A DNA stretch of 64,000 nt from Anaerolineaceae bacterium (lineage in GTDB: Bacteria; Chloroflexota; Anaerolineae; Aggregatilineales; Phototrophicaceae), in assembly GCA_002702065.1 (NCBI GenBank), contig NZXX01000001.1, positions 1,612,001 to 1,676,000 on the forward strand, given 5' to 3'. Position 1 is the stretch's first letter. Every line of letters begins with the position of its first letter. The notes under the pieces were generated by a model that worked only from the letters and a program-made list of their open reading frames with translations, was not told the DNA's origin and ran no database searches. This document shows positions 27,111 to 36,496 of this stretch, in pieces. Both the position numbers and the translations under genes were made by a program.

Positions 27111-27566
27111 TTACTTCTTGGGGGCCTGATACAGCTCCATGATAATGCCGTTGGGGTCTTTCATGTACAGCGCCCAACCGCCGATATTGGGCCCTTCATC
27201 GAGGTATACAGGTTCAGAAATAAACTCGACGCCCTCAAAGGTCTTGATCTTTTCGTAAAGGGACTGCAAGTCATCCACTAAATAGGCCACATGGCTGCTG
27301 CCCGGATTATTCGGGGTGGTGTCCTGCTGCTCACCCTGGGGGTGCTGATACTCGAATAATTCAAGATGATGGTTGGTGCCGGGGATCCTGAGGTACAGGT
27401 CGCGCACCACTGCGTCGGGGAAACCGATGATGTCGCGGAAATATTTATTGGTAATGTTCGGGCGGGCGTGCAAAATTTCGAAGCCCAGCAAGTCGCAATA
27501 AAATGCTTTGGCACGATCCAGATCGCGCACGGTATAACAGGTGTGATCTGCGCCAATAATGCCCAT
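27111..27566 (-). CDS. VOC family protein (glyoxalase/dioxygenase fold)
   Basis: This 151-residue protein is made of two beta-alpha-beta-beta-beta units. Possible metal ligands sit at the usual places: His in GADHTCYTV, Glu in HHLELFEYQ, His in SSHVAYLVDD and Glu in GIIMELYQ. The fold covers glyoxalase I, extradiol dioxygenases and epimerases, so the reaction is open. In a sugar-acid locus a lyase or isomerase role is plausible. It runs opposite to its neighbours: its stop lies 2 bp from the stop of the SMP-30 gene, and its start diverges from the epimerase-like gene. Confidence 0.85.
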   Translation of the reverse strand: MGIIGADHTCYTVRDLDRAKAFYCDLLGFEILHARPNITNKYFRDIIGFPDAVVRDLYLRIPGTNHHLELFEYQHPQGEQQDTTPNNPGSSHVAYLVDDLQSLYEKIKTFEGVEFISEPVYLDEGPNIGGWALYMKDPNGIIMELYQAPKK

Positions 27567-27650
27567 TTAGCAAGCCTTCCTTGAGAGTTTAAGTACATGC
27601 CTAGTGTACCCCATTCCCCTCTACTTGTCCCTTCTAAGGAGAACGAACCC

Positions 27651-28715
27651 ATGACTTCTGGTTGCGAAGTTCAGGAGATTACCCTCGGTCGGACTGTTCG
27701 CGCACTGCACCTTGAAAATGACCTGCTGGCAACGACTATTTTGCTGGACAAGGGTGCGGATATTTATGAACTTACCTATAAACCAAAGCAGATGGATGTG
27801 CTTTGGAAAAGCCCCTGGGGGCTAAAAGAACCGGGTCGTGGACCTGCCGCATATGTGACGAATTCTGAAACCATCTGGCTGGAGCATTACGCTGGTGGGT
27901 GGCAGGAATTGTTCCCGAATGGCGGTGATCCGTGTGAGTATAAGGGTGTCGAACTGAGTTTTCATGGCGAAGCCTCGATGATTCCCTGGGACTATGAAAT
28001 CATCGAAAACAGCGCTGATGCTGCCGAGGTGCGGTTATCTGCACGTTTGCGCCGCAGCCCGTTTCGCATCGAGCGCCGGATGCGCGTGGAAGCCGGGCAA
28101 CCTGTGCTGACGCTGCACGGCAAAATCACCAATGAAGCGGGGGAGCCGATGGCTTATATGTGGAGCCATCACCCGGCCTTTGGTGCGCCATTCCTCAGTG
28201 GTGCCTGCCGCATCGACACGGACGCTGCGGCATTGCAGGTTGATGATGGGTATGTCGGCACGCATAATCCGCTTGAACGCAATGCCCGTTACGATTGGCC
28301 GCGTACATCAGACGGTCTTGATCTGTCGCATGTACCGGATGAAACAGCGCAGCGTGATCTGCTGGCGTATTTCACAGACTTTAACTCAGGGTGGTATGCC
28401 ATCACCAACGCGGAGCTTGGCTTTGGGGTCGGGCTGGTCTGGCCAAAAGCGGATTTTCCGTATGCGTGGTTCTGGCAGGAGATGAATGCCTCGCCGGGGT
28501 TCCCGTTCTATCAGAACTGCTACGTCATGGCGATTGAGCCGGCCAGCAGTATTCCCGGCCAGGGGTTGGCTGCTGTCATGGAAAAAACGGGCCTGCATCG
28601 TGAACTTGACCCCGGTGAATCAGCGGAGACGACGCTGCGGGCAGTCTTCTACGAGTCGACAACGGGCGTGGCGGCGCTGTCACCGGATGGTCAGGTGCAG
28701 TTCAGGTCTTCATGA
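27651..28715 (+). CDS. Aldose 1-epimerase-like protein (galactose mutarotase fold, DUF4432 type)
   Basis: This 354-residue protein starts at ATG 27651 (MTSGCEVQEITLG), preceded by AAGGAGAACG; the frame is open to 27597 without a ribosome site. It has the features of the mutarotase-like superfamily: LLDKGADIYELTYKPKQMDVLWKSPWG, an acidic NGGDPCEYKG region, the His-containing MWSHHPAFGAPFL, and PYAWFWQEMNASPGFPFY. Members interconvert sugar anomers or bind modified sugars. It ends the utilisation locus and is followed by a bidirectional hairpin. Confidence 0.82.
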   Translation: MTSGCEVQEITLGRTVRALHLENDLLATTILLDKGADIYELTYKPKQMDVLWKSPWGLKEPGRGPAAYVTNSETIWLEHYAGGWQELFPNGGDPCEYKGVELSFHGEASMIPWDYEIIENSADAAEVRLSARLRRSPFRIERRMRVEAGQPVLTLHGKITNEAGEPMAYMWSHHPAFGAPFLSGACRIDTDAAALQVDDGYVGTHNPLERNARYDWPRTSDGLDLSHVPDETAQRDLLAYFTDFNSGWYAITNAELGFGVGLVWPKADFPYAWFWQEMNASPGFPFYQNCYVMAIEPASSIPGQGLAAVMEKTGLHRELDPGESAETTLRAVFYESTTGVAALSPDGQVQFRSS

Positions 28716-28738
28716 GTGGTATGCGCTGTGAAAGTATT

Positions 28739-28765
28739 GAGGGGCCGAAACGTGGCTGGCCCCTC
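28739..28765. terminator. Bidirectional hairpin between convergent genes
   Basis: GAGGGGCC (28739-28746) and GGCCCCTC (28758-28765) make a perfect, very GC-rich 8-bp stem with an 11-nt loop, placed between the convergent epimerase-like and glycosyltransferase genes. There is no clear T-tract on either strand. It could still end transcription in both directions or protect 3' ends. Confidence 0.45.
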
Positions 28766-28779
28766 TGGATAGCTCATCA

Positions 28780-29544
28780 TCAATGCATGGGTGTGTTCTG
28801 ATGGCTTGGGATCATGACCGGCTTGAGAACACGGTGACGATAGCGGACCTGTAAGGCGCGCAGGGCGGCTTCTGCCTGAACACGGAAATCCATTTTGGAT
28901 TGGCCGCGTTTGCGGTCTGGAAAATGGATGGGTATTTCGGCAATGCGGAAGCCCAGCCGGTGTGTGATATAGAGCATTTCGACCTGGAAAATGTAGCCAT
29001 TGGAGCGAACGCGATCCAGATCATCCATGATGAGGGTATGCCGCCGCCACAGCCGATAGCCGCCGGTTGCATCGTGAAACGGGACATTCAGCACCAGGGG
29101 TAAGTAGAGCCGGTTGGCAAACCCACTGAGCAGTTTACGGAAATGGCTCCACGATTCGTCGACACTGCCGCCCGGCGCATAGCGCGACCCCAGTACGAGA
29201 TCATGCGTTTTTGCCGCCTCGATCATGGCTGGAATATATTCCGGTTGGTGCGAGAAGTCTGCATCCATCTGGATAATATAGTCGGCTTGCATGGCGATCG
29301 CGCGTTTGAAGCCTGCCACATATGCCTGCCCAAGCCCGGCCTTTACCTGACGATGCAGGACAAACACCTGGCCCTTGTGCCGTGCAGCCAACTCATCTGC
29401 AAGTTCACCGGTGCCATCCGGAGAATTGTCGTCAACGACCAGAATTTTCAGATCCTCAACCGGTAAATTGAGCAGGACATCCACCATCAGTGGCAGATTT
29501 TCGATTTCATTGTACGTCGGAAGTACCACCATTGTCGTTGTCAT
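28780..29544 (-). CDS. GT2 glycosyltransferase, polyprenyl-phosphate mannose synthase type
   Basis: This 254-residue GT-A enzyme has the DPM1-like pattern: VVLPTYNEIENLPLMVD, LVVDDNSPDGTGELAD, AGLGQAYVAGFKRAI, the metal DxD region in IIQMDADFSHQPEYIP, then GSRYAPGGSV and FHDATGGYRLWRR. It lacks C-terminal spans, as in soluble DPM1 forms. It would load mannose or another hexose onto a polyprenyl phosphate in the cytoplasm, supplying the donor for GT39 transferases. It is the third gene of a three-gene leftward operon whose second gene is such a GT39 protein (51 bp gap). Confidence 0.92.
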   Translation of the reverse strand: MTTTMVVLPTYNEIENLPLMVDVLLNLPVEDLKILVVDDNSPDGTGELADELAARHKGQVFVLHRQVKAGLGQAYVAGFKRAIAMQADYIIQMDADFSHQPEYIPAMIEAAKTHDLVLGSRYAPGGSVDESWSHFRKLLSGFANRLYLPLVLNVPFHDATGGYRLWRRHTLIMDDLDRVRSNGYIFQVEMLYITHRLGFRIAEIPIHFPDRKRGQSKMDFRVQAEAALRALQVRYRHRVLKPVMIPSHQNTPMH

Positions 29545-29595
29545 TGGCTGGTTCCTCTACAATCTCATGTTGGTGAACGAAACGGGGTCTGCAAT

Positions 29596-31194
29596 TCAGT
29601 CTGAGTTTTGGGCAATGGTAGTGGGCGATTCAACCCGCGTGTTGCATTGGGTTTTATCAACCTCACGGATTTCAATATCCCAACCGGAACCGGAATAGGA
29701 TGTCATGATGGTCGAGTTTTGATACGCCTGATGGGTCAGCTCAAGCCCCACACGTTTGGCGTCATAACTCATCTGGGGGGTTACCAGCAGATAATCAATG
29801 TTGCACCAGTCGTTCTGCAAGACATCAACCGTGATTTCGGGGTCACGATCTGCTTTCCAATAGTAGTGTGCTTTCTCGATGATGGGCGTCAGTTCCATGT
29901 AGGCATACATGTCAATCAGAACGAACGAATCATGTGGGACATTTTCGACGATGTAATCCACCGCACGAACCTGATCAAACGTTTGATTTCGGGTGTAGAT
30001 GGCCTGATGCTGCATATACTCGCCGACAAACGGTGCCGCAGACAAGAGGACGGTTGCGCTGAATACAAGGTGTCGAACAGGATGCTGCGGAAGGAGGTCA
30101 CGCAGGAATTTGGCAAGCAAATAGACCACCGCGCCTATGCTCATTGCCAGTAACGGAATCAGCGGTACGACGTAGAATTCGATGACAACGCCACCCCGTG
30201 CCAGGAAAGCCCAGTAGACAAGCGTAAAGAGTGCGATCGGGCGCAGTGAAGGTTTGAATATTGCCAGCAGGCTGGCCACCACAGTTGCGGTAATCCCGGT
30301 CATGATCAGAGCAGGGTCGGCATAGAGGCCGAAGTCACCCGCCCAGCCTCTCAGGTTAAGCAGGAATCCACTGTTATGGTCGAGGAAAAAGCCGCCGCCG
30401 CGTGTCGCCTGATACGTGGCGGTTTCTAACAAACTCACGTGGGGTTGCGTGCCGCCCAGCGGGTGCCCTGTGGGGAAGAGCTCACCTTTAAGCAGGGCAT
30501 ATAATGGATAATAGGATACGACCATGATCACCAGCATACCCCACAGAAAGAGCCCGAATTTATTCGGCTGCCGTACCGTTCGTGCCAGCACGATCAGCCC
30601 AACAACCGGCATAAAATAGACTGCTGACTCCTTGGATAAAAAGGCCAGCGCGAGTGCGATGGCACTGCCGGCATAATGGACCAGCTGGCGCCGTTCGCCG
30701 AGTACCAGATACAGAGATAGAAACAGCCAGAAAACCATCAGGTTGTCCAGCAGGACACGGCGCTGAAAGTAGAGTCCAAGCGGCGAGAAGGAAAATATGA
30801 GCACCGCAATGATGCCCGGCCAGTGGCTTTGGAGCGTCTTTTTGCTGATGCCCAACAGCAGCAGGCTGGTCAGCACATGAGTTACCAGCATCAACATGCG
30901 CCCGGAATTGATTGAAAAGCCAAAGGTATCAAAGCCATTGGTCATGGTGGCCCAGAGGCCGAGCGTCATCCAGCCGACGGGGGCGTGATCGTACCAGTAC
31001 GTATAGGGTGCCAGCTCGCCAGTGGTCAGGGTCGACCACGCCTGCGACATGTAGGTTCCCTCATCGTTCTCATAATAGGGATACTCGAACATATTGTAGG
31101 CGTGGGGCACACCGGCAAAGATAACGACGAACAGGAGAAGCAACAGGATGCGCACGGCTGGCTTTGTCCAGTTCAGGGATTGGCGTGACATCAA
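29596..31194 (-). CDS. GT39-type membrane glycosyltransferase (ArnT/PMT-like)
   Basis: This 532-residue polytopic protein has about eleven spans and an N-terminal periplasmic loop with the acidic catalytic motif YYENDEGTYMSQAW, typical of GT-C polyprenyl-phosphate-dependent transferases. The following YDHAPVGWMTLGLW is a family feature. A C-terminal soluble part of about 130 residues (from YTRNQTFDQVRAVDYIVENVP) faces outward. It would transfer a sugar from a lipid carrier to protein or a cell-envelope glycan. Its start overlaps the stop of the FHA-GT2 gene by 4 bp. Confidence 0.88.
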   Translation of the reverse strand: MMSRQSLNWTKPAVRILLLLLFVVIFAGVPHAYNMFEYPYYENDEGTYMSQAWSTLTTGELAPYTYWYDHAPVGWMTLGLWATMTNGFDTFGFSINSGRMLMLVTHVLTSLLLLGISKKTLQSHWPGIIAVLIFSFSPLGLYFQRRVLLDNLMVFWLFLSLYLVLGERRQLVHYAGSAIALALAFLSKESAVYFMPVVGLIVLARTVRQPNKFGLFLWGMLVIMVVSYYPLYALLKGELFPTGHPLGGTQPHVSLLETATYQATRGGGFFLDHNSGFLLNLRGWAGDFGLYADPALIMTGITATVVASLLAIFKPSLRPIALFTLVYWAFLARGGVVIEFYVVPLIPLLAMSIGAVVYLLAKFLRDLLPQHPVRHLVFSATVLLSAAPFVGEYMQHQAIYTRNQTFDQVRAVDYIVENVPHDSFVLIDMYAYMELTPIIEKAHYYWKADRDPEITVDVLQNDWCNIDYLLVTPQMSYDAKRVGLELTHQAYQNSTIMTSYSGSGWDIEIREVDKTQCNTRVESPTTIAQNSD

Positions 31195-32894
31195 TAGACT
31201 CCTGCTTCTGGCTGGAATTGACGGTGTGCATTGGCGTGTGCGGTCTTTTCCCAGTTGGTACGGTTCGCCGCAACCCGGAACACGGCCCGAAATGCAGAAA
31301 ACGCCAGCACGATCTGATACGGATAGTAGGTGATGAAAAGCGCGAACGGCAGCCAGACCGGGAAGCGTAGGCGGTAGGCACGGGTGAATTCGACCAGGCC
31401 ATACAGGTGAATCGCAAACTGAAGGAGCAACATGTAAAGCGGCGTAAACGAAATCAGCGCGATCCCGATATGCAGCCTGGTGGAAAGCGCAATCGACAGG
31501 CCGAATGGTAAGGCGACGATCAGCAGCGCCTGAATCATAGGCGAGAACAGGATATAGGCGGCGACCATTTGCTGCTTGAGCGTCGGCAGGCGTGCCCAGT
31601 CCCCTTTGAACAGAATCTGCAAAAACCCCTGATTCCAGCGCGCACGCTGTCGAATGAAACTGCCGGTTGTTTCCGGCGTTTCCTCGCGCGTTGTGTGCCG
31701 TTCATCATAGACGATGCGTATGTTGGCACCATGTCGCGCCAGTTGAATGCCAATGTCGGCATCTTCAGTCAGGCAGTCTTCGTCCCACCCGCCAATATGA
31801 TTGAGGAAATCCTTCTTGATAAAGACGGTGTTTCCGCCCAGAGGGGTCACTTTGCCCAGTTTGGCGAAGAAATGCAGGCCGGACCGAAACCAGAAAAAAT
31901 ATTCCAGCACATTCAGAATCGAGAACCAGTGAGAACAGTGATTCATGAGCTGGACGCCGGACTGCACCGCGTCGGCATCATCGTGCAGCATGATGGTATT
32001 GACGATCTGGTAAAGGTCCGGGTGTGGTTCGTCCTCAGCATCAAAGATGGCGATAACGTCGTGCCGAGCTTTGTCGAGCCCGTGGTTGAGGCTGTGCGGT
32101 TTATTGATGGGCAATGTGTTGAATACCACCAGTTGGATATTGCTTTGCCCCATCTCAGCGATGATTTCCCGCGCCTTGGCAATCGTTGCCGTATCATCCT
32201 GCCGGCAGAGTACCAGGATCTCTTTTAGGGCATCCGGGTAATTGATTCGATTGACGGCTCGGATAGTGTCCTGAATGACGCGCTCCTCGTGCCGTGCCGG
32301 GATCAGCGCCGTAAAGGAAATTTCTGGTGGCTCGAAGGTTTGGGGCGACCGGTTTGGGTCCGACTCCACATCTTTGTTCCAGCCGTATAACATCCACGTG
32401 AGCGTGAACAGGCTGTGCAAAATGAATATGAGTGAGAAGATGAGCGTGAATACGTTGGGGAAGTCGGTTAGGGACAGGTTCGTCGCATCCAGAAGCAGAA
32501 TGACCAGGGCAGGTACACCGACCGCGATGATGGCCCATTTGCTGATTTCTGCAAGTTGTGTAAATTTTCGAGGGAGGGAGAGGTGTTCGCGTAAGGTAAG
32601 TGTTGACTGGCCGATTTTTAGCGATTGACCATCTTTCCATAAGATGGGTTGGTAGGGCCGTACTGGCCGTCCATTAAGATACACGTTACGGGCAGCGCTG
32701 AAACTGGTAACCTGAAACTGGTTATTGTCAGTGCGTTCAATGCATAGATGTCGAGCAAGAACTGCCTGATCGAAGATAGCGATGTCACAGTCCTGGTGGC
32801 TGTGACCCACGACCACGTGATCTTTTGAAAATTTGTATGAGGTAGCAGACTTATCGGCAGACATGAGGTCAATTTCGTACGTTCTGGTATCCAT
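31191..32894 (-). CDS. FHA domain-GT2 glycosyltransferase fusion, membrane-bound
   Basis: This 567-residue protein starts at ATG 32894, with AGGACAC upstream; a TTG at 32933 is also open but has no ribosome site. Residues about 15-95 form an FHA-like domain (VVVGHSHQDCDIAIFDQ, LARHLCIE, NVYLNGRPV). Two spans follow, then a processive-type GT2 domain with TALIPARHEERVI, the IFDAEDEPHPD metal motif, GGWDEDCLTEDADIG and the RQRARWNQG motif, and finally three to four spans. The two spans leave FHA and GT domains both in the cytoplasm. The FHA lacks the canonical GR and SRH residues (GH and ARH here), so phosphothreonine binding is doubtful. It heads the glycosylation operon. Confidence 0.88.
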   Translation of the reverse strand: MDTRTYEIDLMSADKSATSYKFSKDHVVVGHSHQDCDIAIFDQAVLARHLCIERTDNNQFQVTSFSAARNVYLNGRPVRPYQPILWKDGQSLKIGQSTLTLREHLSLPRKFTQLAEISKWAIIAVGVPALVILLLDATNLSLTDFPNVFTLIFSLIFILHSLFTLTWMLYGWNKDVESDPNRSPQTFEPPEISFTALIPARHEERVIQDTIRAVNRINYPDALKEILVLCRQDDTATIAKAREIIAEMGQSNIQLVVFNTLPINKPHSLNHGLDKARHDVIAIFDAEDEPHPDLYQIVNTIMLHDDADAVQSGVQLMNHCSHWFSILNVLEYFFWFRSGLHFFAKLGKVTPLGGNTVFIKKDFLNHIGGWDEDCLTEDADIGIQLARHGANIRIVYDERHTTREETPETTGSFIRQRARWNQGFLQILFKGDWARLPTLKQQMVAAYILFSPMIQALLIVALPFGLSIALSTRLHIGIALISFTPLYMLLLQFAIHLYGLVEFTRAYRLRFPVWLPFALFITYYPYQIVLAFSAFRAVFRVAANRTNWEKTAHANAHRQFQPEAGVY

Positions 32895-33206
32895 GAGTGT
32901 CCTGTCGCTATCATATTCACCATCCTCAAACAAGCTTTTCCATTAATTTTTAGTTGTCGATTGCTGAAGAATTGCACGACTGTGAAAAATGTAAATGAAG
33001 CTGACTGAATAGGGAATAGGCCACATGACGAGTCTTTATATGAGACTGTCTCGTAGCTGTTAATAGACCCTTTGCGCGCACGTATCGGTCATGAACAGAC
33101 CAACTGGCGCATAGAGCGCTGTCGAATTTCGGCTAGAATGAACTACAGCACGACCTCAGTTACGGCATCTGGAAAAACGAAGTCAAAGAGGGGGCACGAG
33201 ACGATT
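32895..33206. other. Divergent intergenic region, 312 bp, between FHA-GT2 and xylanase genes
   Basis: The region must hold promoters for both divergent genes. No gene is supported. A small inverted repeat, AGTCT(N7)AGACT around 33030-33047, and GGTC(N7)GACC around 33087-33101 were noted; both are too short to call as operators. Confidence 0.4.
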
Positions 33207-34277
33207 ATGAAATTGTTTGTGATGACCATGTATTTATTGCTCGCTCCCCTGGTGATCGGTATTCGTGCAGATGATGCGGATCAAGAGGCAAAAGGATTGC
33301 GCGATACATTAGGGGCGCAGATGGTCTCTATTGGCACTGCCGCCGAACCGAACCCAATCCGCACGGACCCGATGTATGCGGAAATTCTGGCGCGTGACTT
33401 CAATATGCTGGCAACGGAAAACGCGTTCAAGATGGGGTTGATGCGACCCACTGAAGATAGCTATCGTTTTGAAGATACTGATTTTCTGGTCGATTTTGCT
33501 GAGATGAACGGGATGGACGTGCGTGGGCATACCCTGATCTGGCATCAACAATTGCCCGACTGGTTATCAAATGGTACCTATACACGAGAAGAACTGCTGA
33601 CCATCATGGAGGAACATGTCACCACTGTCGTCAGCCGCTATCGTGGCCGGGTGGATGCCTGGGATGTGGTGAATGAGGCGGTCGAGGGCGACGGGAGTTT
33701 GCGACAGAGCATATTTCTCCAGACGATTGGCCCGGAATATATTGAATATGCGTTTCGCTGGGCAGCAGCGGCGGACCCGGAGGCGCGCTTGTTCTACAAT
33801 GATTTTGGCGCAGATGGGTTGGGAGTAAAATCGGAAGGCGTGTACCGGCTGATGGAGTCGCTGCTGGCGAAGCGTGTTCCGGTTCATGGGATTGGTTTGC
33901 AGATGCACACCACCATCGGCGATACACCGGACCCGGAAGATGTGCGGCGTAATATGGATCGTCTGGCACAGCTCGGACTAGAGATTCACGTCACCGAGAT
34001 GGATGTTCGGCTCAATGATGAAATGGGCGATCTGGATACGCAGCTTCAATTGCAGGCCCAAACCTATCGTTCAATCGCTGAAGTCTGTATCCAGCACCCG
34101 GCATGCACCGCCTTTGTGACCTGGGGCTTTAGCGATAGCAATTATGCCCGCGCCGGACGACCGGACACGCCGCTGCTTTTTGACGCAAACTACGTGCCCA
34201 AACCGGCTTACTGGGCACTGGCAGACCTGTTTGCGAGTCCGGTCCTGATGCAGTGTTCCGGGCAGCCGTGCCGGTAA
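33207..34277 (+). CDS. GH10 endo-1,4-beta-xylanase, secreted
   Basis: This 356-residue single-domain glycoside hydrolase starts at ATG 33207 with a hydrophobic N-terminus (MKLFVMTMYLLLAPLVIGIRA) that looks like a Sec signal. The frame is open to 33072 but without family features. The GH10 acid/base is Glu157 in WDVVNEAVEG and the nucleophile Glu264 in IHVTEMDVRL. HTLIWHQQLPDWL, YNDFGADG and FVTWGFSDSNY are other GH10 landmarks. It would cut xylan outside the cell. No carbohydrate-binding module is present. Three Cys pairs near the C-terminus (CIQHPAC, CSGQPC) may form disulfides. Confidence 0.95.
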   Translation: MKLFVMTMYLLLAPLVIGIRADDADQEAKGLRDTLGAQMVSIGTAAEPNPIRTDPMYAEILARDFNMLATENAFKMGLMRPTEDSYRFEDTDFLVDFAEMNGMDVRGHTLIWHQQLPDWLSNGTYTREELLTIMEEHVTTVVSRYRGRVDAWDVVNEAVEGDGSLRQSIFLQTIGPEYIEYAFRWAAAADPEARLFYNDFGADGLGVKSEGVYRLMESLLAKRVPVHGIGLQMHTTIGDTPDPEDVRRNMDRLAQLGLEIHVTEMDVRLNDEMGDLDTQLQLQAQTYRSIAEVCIQHPACTAFVTWGFSDSNYARAGRPDTPLLFDANYVPKPAYWALADLFASPVLMQCSGQPCR

Positions 34278-34477
34278 CGCTTACTATTCGTTGCCGCCCT
34301 GAAGCTAAGTTTGTCACACGGGTCTCAACGTGATCAGGTCTTTTACGAATATAACTGCGTGTGGACCATGTTGGTCAAATGCCCCATTGCAGGTTCACCC
34401 GGCCTACCCATGTATCGCTTACAGCCTGCTGTTAAGCTCGAGTCACCCCACAGCGAGTCGATGAGGGAGGCATCCTT

Positions 34478-35353
34478 ATGCATGAATTACATGAACAGCG
34501 GCGACGTTCTCTGGAGGAATTGCAGGATGTGAGCCACAGGCTGAGTCGGCAGATTATCGAAATTACGACGAAAGCTGGCTCTGGTCATCCATCAAGTTCC
34601 TTGTCCATGATCGATATTTTGACCTGCCTGTACTTTGGCGGGGTGATGCGCTATACCCCGGAACAACCTACCTGGCCGGATCGCGACCGGTTTATTCTGA
34701 GTAAAGGGCATGGTGCCCCTGGCCTCTACGTGTCATTGGCCGAAGCCGGTTTTTTTGACCCGGCGCTGCTGCCAACGCTGCGGCAAATGGGCAGCCCGCT
34801 CGAAGGACACCCGAACATGCGCGCACTGGCGGGTGTCGAAGCCTCGACCGGATCATTGGGGCAGGGTATTTCCATTGGTCTGGGTCATGCACTGGCCGCC
34901 CGCGTGGATGGACGTGACTACCGCGTGTATGTCCTGATTGGCGATGGCGAATCGGATGAGGGGCAGATCTGGGAGGCGGCTCTGGCTGCATCCAAATATC
35001 AGGTGAATAACCTCACCGTCATCCTCGACTACAACAAGTTTCAGCAAACGGGCCCCGTTGCCAAAGTGATGCCTGCGCTGGCCCCTGTTGTCGATAAATG
35101 GCGCGCATTTGGCTGGCACACACACGAAATTGATGGACATGATCTGGAAATGATTATGGAAGGTTTCGAAATCGCCAAAGGTATCGCCGATCAGCCACAG
35201 ATTCTGATCGCTCACACCCTGAAGGGCAAAGGGCTTTCGCCATTCGAAGCGGATGAAACCAGCCGCAAGCATGGGAAACCGCTCGATGAGAACGAAGCTC
35301 GGATCGCATTGGAAGAACTGGATCGTCGGTATCAGCAAAGGCAGGAGGCATAG
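34478..35353 (+). CDS. Transketolase, N-terminal (thiamine diphosphate-binding) subunit
   Basis: This 291-residue protein corresponds to the first half of transketolase: ITTKAGSGHPSSSLSMIDIL, DRFILSKGHGAPGLYVSLAE, GSLGQGISIGLGHALAARV, and the cofactor motif GDGESDEGQIWEAAL with the Asn in VILDYNKFQQTG. With the next gene it makes a split two-subunit enzyme. Split transketolases in bacteria serve pentose metabolism or act as paralogues with other ketose substrates. The stop lies 4 bp before the start of the second subunit gene. An ATG with GAGGGAGG upstream at 34463-34470 supports the start. Confidence 0.92.
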   Translation: MHELHEQRRRSLEELQDVSHRLSRQIIEITTKAGSGHPSSSLSMIDILTCLYFGGVMRYTPEQPTWPDRDRFILSKGHGAPGLYVSLAEAGFFDPALLPTLRQMGSPLEGHPNMRALAGVEASTGSLGQGISIGLGHALAARVDGRDYRVYVLIGDGESDEGQIWEAALAASKYQVNNLTVILDYNKFQQTGPVAKVMPALAPVVDKWRAFGWHTHEIDGHDLEMIMEGFEIAKGIADQPQILIAHTLKGKGLSPFEADETSRKHGKPLDENEARIALEELDRRYQQRQEA

Positions 35354-35357
35354 GCGA

Positions 35358-36314
35358 ATGAATATCGGTAAAAGTATTGGATTAGCGTATGGCCTATCCG
35401 TGCGGAATGCGTTTGGTGAAGCGCTGCAATCATTGGGCCAGAAAAACACAAATATTGTGGTGGTTGATGGCGACGTCCATGATTCGACGCGGACAAAGTT
35501 TTTTGCTGATGCATACCCCGACCGGTTTTTTAACGTCGGCATTGCGGAAAGTAACCTGATCGGCGTTGCCAGCGGGCTGGCAGCCAGTGGTAAGGATGTG
35601 CTGGCTGCGAGTTTTGCCTGCTTCCTGTTGTGTAATGCGTATGATCAGATTCGGATGGGGATCGCCTATCCGCAGGCCAATGTCAAGCTTGTCGGCTCGC
35701 ACAGCGGCATCAGTATTGGCGAGGATGGCCCCAGCCAGATGGCGATTGAGGATATTGCCCTGGCCTGTTCGCTGCCGAATTTTACCGTGCTCGTCCCAGC
35801 CGATGAGCAGTCTGCCCGCGCGGCGACACGGGTGATGTTTGACCATCCGGGACCGGTTTATCTGCGTACAGGCCGCCCGGAGGTTCCCAGGATTTATACG
35901 AACGGCGCAGACTTCACGATTGGCAAAGCGAACCAGCTGCGCGATGGTGGTGATCTGACGATTATCGCCTGTGGGTTGATGGTCGCGGCTGCGCTGGAAG
36001 CCGCACACGAACTGAGCGAAAAGGGCATCGAGGCACGAGTGCTGGATATGCACACCATCAAGCCGTTAGATGAACAGGCTGTCGAGCAGGCGGCTCGTGA
36101 AACCGGGGCGATTGTCACGGCGGAGGAACATCTCCTGGCGGGTGGCCTGGGTGCGGCAGTAGCACAGGTTGTTGCAGCGCGTTATCCGGTTCGTATGGGC
36201 TTTGTAGGCGTCGACGATCAGTATGCGGAGTCCGGTGCGCCAGATGATGTGTTGGAGAAATACGGGTTGATGCCTGCTGATATTGTCCGCGCGGCGGAGC
36301 AGGTCCTTCAATAG
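35358..36314 (+). CDS. Transketolase, C-terminal subunit
   Basis: This 318-residue protein is the second half of transketolase. It has SVRNAFGEALQSLG, VVVDGDVHDSTRTKFFAD, RFFNVGIAESNLIGVASGLAASGK with the catalytic Glu, GSHSGISIGEDGPSQMAIEDIAL, and the C-terminal swivelling domain VTAEEHLLAGGLGAAVAQVV. The start at ATG 35358 has GCAGGAGG upstream; the frame is open to 35253, within the previous gene. Both subunits are needed for activity. The neighbours (class II aldolase, nucleoside hydrolases) point to pentose interconversion as the role. Confidence 0.92.
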   Translation: MNIGKSIGLAYGLSVRNAFGEALQSLGQKNTNIVVVDGDVHDSTRTKFFADAYPDRFFNVGIAESNLIGVASGLAASGKDVLAASFACFLLCNAYDQIRMGIAYPQANVKLVGSHSGISIGEDGPSQMAIEDIALACSLPNFTVLVPADEQSARAATRVMFDHPGPVYLRTGRPEVPRIYTNGADFTIGKANQLRDGGDLTIIACGLMVAAALEAAHELSEKGIEARVLDMHTIKPLDEQAVEQAARETGAIVTAEEHLLAGGLGAAVAQVVAARYPVRMGFVGVDDQYAESGAPDDVLEKYGLMPADIVRAAEQVLQ

Positions 36315-36496
36315 TCAATTTTACTGGCCGATAAGACCTTGCTGGCCGGTTGGCTTCGCTTGCGCGATAGGATTGCATGGGGAGACGGTTACATCTGTAA
36401 CCTCTCCGCGATCTTTGTATGTGGCGAAATGCCTCGCTGGTATAATTGGACATCTATTGTCTGAGGTTCCAGCTGGCAAGGCATCGGCAAAACCCT

